8,952 nt of DNA, taken from Aquisalimonas sp. (GTDB lineage: Bacteria > Pseudomonadota > Gammaproteobacteria > Nitrococcales > Aquisalimonadaceae). This document shows positions 6,303-8,952 of the stretch, one piece after another. Positions within the stretch are counted from its first letter, which is position 1. Every line of letters starts with the position of its first letter. The stretch lies in contig SKYZ01000020.1 in the NCBI GenBank assembly GCA_007127625.1, positions 1 through 8,952 of the forward strand, given 5' to 3'. A program made the translations under genes and the position numbers. The notes beneath the pieces were generated by a model. The model was given only the letters and a program-made list of their open reading frames with translations, ran no database searches and was not told where the DNA came from.

Positions 6303-7201
6303 TACTCCATCGGGGATCGAATCACCTCCACCCATTCATCCAGCAGGGCGAAGTAGTCATCGGCGTCGCCATCCACTTCGACGCCATTCATCAGCGTGTG
6401 ATGTTCCCAGCCAAGCTGCTCGGCCAGGAACTGGACGTGGTCTTCACGCTGGTACGGGTAGCGGATGATAACACCGTCCTTGCCTTCCAGGTCCCGCACC
6501 AGGGAGCGCAGATGCGAACCCGTGGGCGGCACACCGGGCACCGGTTCCAGATAGCCCAGGTCCGGCACGTTCAGCCGCTCCAGCAGGTAATTGGCGTCCT
6601 CGTGGTAGAGCACCACGCCCGGGGCACCGTCCACCCGCTCGCGCCATTCCTCCACATGCTCTTCGGCGCGGGTCATGAAGCCTGCGGCGTTTTCCTCGAA
6701 GGTGTCGGCGTTGGCGGAGTCCATCTGCGCCATGCGGCCGGCGAGGGCCTTGGCCACCTCACCCATGCCAACGGGATCGAGATAGACGTGGGGGTTGCCG
6801 GCCGGGTGCACATCGCCCCGGGACCGGTCCGCGGCGCCGCCGCCACCGATCAGTTCCACTTGGGCGGCGGCCTCGAAGTAACCGGAACGACCGGGGCGAA
6901 CCCCCGGGTTGTTGGCGCCGTTGATGGCGGCGGGCAGCCAGCCCTCCTCCAGTTCGGCACCGACGGAGACCACCAGGTCGGCCCGACGAATGGCGGCCAT
7001 CATGGACGGACGCGCCTCCAGGTAGTGCACGTCCCGGTCCGGCGGCGCCATGGTGGTCACCTCCACGTGCTCGCCGCCGACATGCTTGGCCAGCATGCCC
7101 ATGGTGGAGGTGGTGGCGGCGATATTCAGGGCCTGCGCCGCCGGCGCGACCACCAGCGCCGCGCCCAGCAGGCCTGTCAGGATTGTGCGCTTCAACATCA
7201 T
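6302..7201 (-). CDS. znuA: ZnuA-like periplasmic metal-binding protein of ABC transporter
   Basis: A 299-residue member of the zinc/manganese solute-binding (ZnuA/TroA) family. Residues 1-24 are a signal peptide (Lys4, Arg5, hydrophobic core, 'AQA' cleavage site). The three His ligands expected of a zinc-type site are present at matching spacing: His59 in 'RDVHYLEARPS', His138 in 'NPHVYLDP' and His200 in 'LYHEDANYL'. Unlike E. coli ZnuA, it has no long His/Asp-rich loop; there is only a Gly-rich, charged stretch with His132 ('GGGGAADRSRGDVH', 119-132) in the corresponding region. It should deliver Zn2+ to the ZnuB-like permease. Two adjacent ATGs (7201 and 7198) follow AGGGAG at 7206-7211 with four or seven bases of spacing; the second may be the better start. 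The gene begins 13 bases after the outer-membrane gene stop and ends overlapping znuC by one base. Confidence 0.88.
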   Translation of the reverse strand: MMLKRTILTGLLGAALVVAPAAQALNIAATTSTMGMLAKHVGGEHVEVTTMAPPDRDVHYLEARPSMMAAIRRADLVVSVGAELEEGWLPAAINGANNPGVRPGRSGYFEAAAQVELIGGGGAADRSRGDVHPAGNPHVYLDPVGMGEVAKALAGRMAQMDSANADTFEENAAGFMTRAEEHVEEWRERVDGAPGVVLYHEDANYLLERLNVPDLGYLEPVPGVPPTGSHLRSLVRDLEGKDGVIIRYPYQREDHVQFLAEQLGWEHHTLMNGVEVDGDADDYFALLDEWVEVIRSPME

Positions 7202-7214
7202 TCTGCTCCCTCGC

Positions 7215-8666
7215 TTAGAACGGGTGGGCGCCGTGCGCGCCGAGACTCAGGTTGTACTGGAGCATGAAGCTCCACTCGTCATGGCGGTCCCCGCCCGGAT
7301 CGTCGCCGGCGAAATCGGAGTAGTTCACCTGCCCCCGGAAGAACGAGAAATGGGACGGATAGAACGTGGCATTCAGGGAATACCGGTAGCTGGTGTCGAA
7401 GTCATCATAGCCATTGCCGTTATTGCGACCGTCCCACGCCTGGTTCTTGGCAATGCCCAGCGCCTCTGCCCGGGCGCCGGTACGCCAGCGCGGCGCTATG
7501 CCGTAGACCGCCTGCAGGTAAGCACCATCCTGCTGGAAGCGACCGGACGTGCCGTCCGCCGACACCGTACCGCGCTCCCAGTCGGCGTTGTTCTCGTGAT
7601 CGAAATAGGCGTAGTCAAGATCGATATTGCGATAGAAATACTCGCCCTGGAGAACGAAATTCCCGTGGCCGAGATAACCGCCGGAATCGTACTTGTACAC
7701 GGCATCGAGGCCGGCAAACCAGGCGTCACCGTCCCAGGTATCGACACGCAGCCCCTGGCTGTGATCCTCCATATCCTGGAAGGAGCGCGCATAGCCGCCG
7801 GAAATACCGAACTGCGCGGCGTGATCGTAGCCGAGGTCCGGCCCCCACTTCAGGAAACCGGTAAACAGCCTTGGACCCGACGCATCGTCGAAGGGCAGAT
7901 CCTGTGTCCCCGTGCGCGCCCGCTCCGGATTGCCGTCACCATCCTCTTGAATCCATTCGGGACGAACATCACTCTCGCCCTGATAAGCGGCAATACCGGA
8001 CGTCTCCCCCTGCAGGACTTCAACACCCGCTTTCAGGTACGTACGCGTCGGCAGCATCCAGTTGAGCTGCACGCCGGTCTCCTGAATCCCGTGGTTGCCG
8101 AACAGGTGCTCACTGACCAGTGGCCGGTCAACGAAGTCCCACTCATGGGGGTGCTGGCTGTTGATGTAGCCCACATCGGAGAGGAACCGGCCGCCCTTGA
8201 TCTGCAAGCCGCCGGGCAGGCTGGTCGTGGTGAAATAGGCCTCTTCCAGGTCCACCCTGTCAGTGCCCTCGATCACCAGCATTGCAAAGGCGTCGAAGTA
8301 CGGGTCCACGGACGCCTCGAAGGCGAACTCCGTTTCGCGGAGCTGGAAGCCGTCGCCCATGCCGTGACCATGACCGTGGCCGTGGTCATGGCCGCCTTCG
8401 AAGCCGCCCGGATCGTGGGCGTCGCCGCTGAAGGTGTTCTTGTAGACACCGTCCAGGATCACGGAAATGGACGGGTTAAAGGCTGTGCCGGCCCCGATGC
8501 GCTCGCTGGAGCCGGGCATCAGCCCGCCCAGTACGCCGCCTTCCTGTTCCAGCATCTCTTCCTGAGTCGCGCCCTCGGCCTGGGCGTCCTGTTGCGCCAG
8601 CGCCACGTGGGATGCAAGCAGCAGCGCCGCTGTCACGGCCCCCTGCACGAAATACGCTCGCTTCAT
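7215..8666 (-). CDS. Putative zinc-regulated outer membrane beta-barrel protein with His-rich segment
   Basis: A 483-residue protein, first gene of the metal-uptake operon. The ATG at 8666 is chosen because GAGGG lies five bases upstream (8672-8676) and it yields a compact signal peptide (MKRAYFVQ start, 'ALA' cleavage after residue 24). Upstream in-frame starts at 8678 and 8762 are possible, but the latter would lie upstream of the predicted -10. The mature part has alternating amphipathic strands, many Tyr/Trp/Asn/Asp turns and a C-terminal Phe ('GAHPF'), the signature of barrel assembly substrates. Residues 93-101 read 'HDHGHGHGH', a likely metal-binding loop, between 'GVYKNTFSGDAHDPGG' and the strand 'FQLRETEFAFEASVD'. 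No TonB box or plug domain is apparent, so it resembles a porin rather than a TonB-dependent receptor. Co-transcription with znuACB suggests passage or capture of zinc at the outer membrane. I do not recognise a named family; related proteins may be annotated as hypothetical or porin. Confidence 0.75.
   Translation of the reverse strand: MKRAYFVQGAVTAALLLASHVALAQQDAQAEGATQEEMLEQEGGVLGGLMPGSSERIGAGTAFNPSISVILDGVYKNTFSGDAHDPGGFEGGHDHGHGHGHGMGDGFQLRETEFAFEASVDPYFDAFAMLVIEGTDRVDLEEAYFTTTSLPGGLQIKGGRFLSDVGYINSQHPHEWDFVDRPLVSEHLFGNHGIQETGVQLNWMLPTRTYLKAGVEVLQGETSGIAAYQGESDVRPEWIQEDGDGNPERARTGTQDLPFDDASGPRLFTGFLKWGPDLGYDHAAQFGISGGYARSFQDMEDHSQGLRVDTWDGDAWFAGLDAVYKYDSGGYLGHGNFVLQGEYFYRNIDLDYAYFDHENNADWERGTVSADGTSGRFQQDGAYLQAVYGIAPRWRTGARAEALGIAKNQAWDGRNNGNGYDDFDTSYRYSLNATFYPSHFSFFRGQVNYSDFAGDDPGGDRHDEWSFMLQYNLSLGAHGAHPF
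8364..8390 (-). other. Region encoding the His-Gly metal-binding stretch
   Basis: Codons 93-101 of the outer-membrane protein encode five His alternating with Gly/Asp. The DNA here also carries a perfect 8-bp inverted repeat, CCATGACC (8368-8375) and GGTCATGG (8384-8391), with an 8-base spacer. It arises from the His and Gly/Asp codons. Metal binding is inferred from composition only. Confidence 0.6.
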
Positions 8667-8737
8667 GATTGCCCTCATGCTCGCGTTGCTCCGGAAACTC
8701 TGGGTGGATTGATCGGTCCGGCCTGCACCGGAGAATG

Positions 8738-8753
8738 GAATTATATAACATTC
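8738..8753 (-). promoter_or_regulatory. Candidate Zur/Fur-family site over the -10 element
   Basis: The - strand sequence GAATGTTATATAATTC is an imperfect palindrome (GAAT...ATTC-like ends, A/T-rich centre) that closely resembles one arm and the centre of the gammaproteobacterial Zur box (GAAATGTTATA followed by its complement). It covers the -10 hexamer. With znuA downstream, Zur is the natural candidate regulator. Consensus recalled, not searched. Confidence 0.5.
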
Positions 8754-8767
8754 GATCCGCAATGCAA
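8740..8767 (-). promoter_or_regulatory. Sigma70-type promoter of the zinc-uptake operon
   Basis: Read on the - strand, TTGCAT (8767-8762) and a perfect TATAAT (8745-8740) are separated by 16 bases. This is the best promoter in the window and lies in an A/T-rich island within GC-rich DNA. Transcription would start near 8733, giving a leader of about 66 bases before the ATG at 8666. Both hexamers are embedded in inverted repeats, so repressor binding would block polymerase directly. Confidence 0.65.
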
Positions 8768-8792
8768 CATTATTACGTTGCTTTTGTGCAAC
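8764..8792 (-). promoter_or_regulatory. Interleaved GCAAC/GTTGC inverted repeats, candidate operator array upstream of the zinc operon
   Basis: On the + strand GCAAC (8764-8768), GTTGC (8777-8781) and GCAAC (8788-8792) alternate in orientation. They make two overlapping palindromes: an 18-base one with an A/T-rich centre (ATTATTAC) and a 16-base one with centre TTTTGT. The first covers the -35 hexamer. Overlapping dyads are how Fur-family dimers (Zur, Fur, Mur) often bind, and the downstream genes point to zinc. The repeats are seen directly; the protein is inferred. Confidence 0.5.
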
Positions 8793-8824
8793 AGGAAGCG
8801 AGTTGGACTACCTGGGAGGGATGA

Positions 8825-8848
8825 GGTCGCGGCTCGCGCCGCTCCTAC
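8825..8848. repeat. REP-like hairpin element, copy 1
   Basis: TCGCGGCTCGCGCCGCTCC followed by TAC contains a 5-bp perfect stem GCGGC (8829-8833) / GCCGC (8838-8842) with a 4-base loop. It resembles the short dispersed 'CGCGGCT..AGCCGCTCCTAC' REP elements common between genes in pseudomonads and related gammaproteobacteria. Copy number in the genome cannot be seen here. Confidence 0.55.
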
Positions 8849-8865
8849 GCGTTGGCCCTGGAACG

Positions 8866-8885
8866 ATCGCGGCTGAAGCCCCGCT
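8866..8885. repeat. REP-like hairpin element, copy 2
   Basis: TCGCGGCTGAAGCCCCGCT shares its first eight bases (TCGCGGCT) with copy 1, in the same orientation 40 bases on. It has the typical REP core GGCT-GA-AGCC (8871-8880), with one extra C interrupting the outer stem. This looks like a degenerate second unit of a REP cluster. Confidence 0.5.
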
Positions 8886-8952
8886 GGGTAGCGGGCGGGA
8901 TGATTCCGCTGTGCCGGGCCCGGCAGGAACTTCGGGACGCGAAGGAGCCCTA

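Larger units (their letters stand above)
8795..8952. other. Non-coding right edge of the window
   Basis: Beyond the operator array no convincing coding frame is seen on either strand. Besides the two REP-like units it holds a perfect 14-base palindrome TGCCGGGCCCGGCA (8912-8925). It ends with AAGGAG (8942-8947), which could be the ribosome binding site of a + strand gene starting just outside the window; this cannot be decided here. Confidence 0.5.

Noticed and set aside
6303..6335. Upstream GTG start (6335) for the ATPase
   Set aside because: It would overlap znuA by 34 bases and add a non-conserved 11-residue leader; the TAATG junction at 6302 is the usual operon arrangement.
6398..7267. 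A 289-codon + strand frame antisense to znuA
   Set aside because: It is an antisense shadow of a binding-protein gene with intact signal peptide and metal ligands.
8368..8391. Perfect 8-bp inverted repeat in the His-rich coding region as a regulatory hairpin
   Set aside because: It is explained by CAT/CAC His codons alternating with GGC/GGT Gly and GAC Asp codons; there is no T-run or other signal.
8667..8762. N-terminal extension of the outer-membrane protein to a start at 8762
   Set aside because: That start is upstream of the predicted -10 and would bury the signal peptide behind 32 residues; the start at 8666 has a GAGGG site five bases upstream.
7050..8876. A 608-codon + strand open frame antisense to the outer-membrane protein and the start of znuA
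   Set aside because: It has no ribosome binding site, its product has no recognisable domain, and it runs through the promoter and operator region. High GC produces long antisense frames. The opposite strand has a signal peptide, Shine-Dalgarno, promoter and operon structure.
8825..8890. CRISPR array or attachment site at the right edge
   Set aside because: Only two imperfect GC-rich hairpin units with a short gap; no regular repeats and spacers, and no integrase or tRNA nearby.

Overview
This 8.95 kb window is GC-rich DNA with tightly packed genes. The gene families (TolC, a PA2778-type cysteine peptidase, DUF1244, a fused membrane/spermidine-synthase-like protein, a znu-type metal operon) and the REP-like hairpins at the right edge suggest a gammaproteobacterium, perhaps of the Ectothiorhodospiraceae/Chromatiales kind. 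That assignment is inference; no marker gene settles it.

Left part, + strand (1-4928). The window opens inside a TolC-family outer-membrane efflux gene (its C-terminal 301 residues). Six bases later comes a lipoprotein cysteine peptidase of the C39-like PA2778 family with C-terminal TPR-like helices. The two look like one transcription unit. A short gap with an extended -10 promoter candidate leads to a DUF1244 protein of 81 residues. A second gap, holding a small palindrome and a clear extended -10 promoter, leads to an 866-residue protein. That protein has a duplicated membrane half-domain fused to a spermidine-synthase-like Rossmann domain whose active-site motifs are altered.

Right part, - strand (4942-8666). 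A four-gene metal-uptake operon reads leftward: a secreted 483-residue beta-barrel-like protein with a His-rich stretch, then a ZnuA-like binding protein, a short ZnuC-like ATPase and a ZnuB-like permease. The gaps are 13 bases, a 1-base overlap (TAATG) and a 1-base overlap (TGATG). It meets the left unit tail-to-tail with only 13 bases between stop codons. Upstream is a good sigma70-type promoter embedded in interleaved inverted repeats that look like sites for a Fur-family repressor, most likely Zur. The expected logic is that zinc limitation lifts repression, the outer-membrane protein admits metal, ZnuA binds it in the periplasm and ZnuBC imports it.

The most striking signal is inside znuC. 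At codons 15-26 there is a perfect 10-bp GC-rich inverted repeat with a 6-base loop, followed on the coding strand by A and six T residues, a textbook intrinsic terminator. It lies about 45 bases after the znuA stop codon, where it could lower znuCB expression relative to the outer-membrane protein and ZnuA, possibly coupled to translation of znuC. The right edge (about 8795-8952) is non-coding and holds REP-like hairpins.
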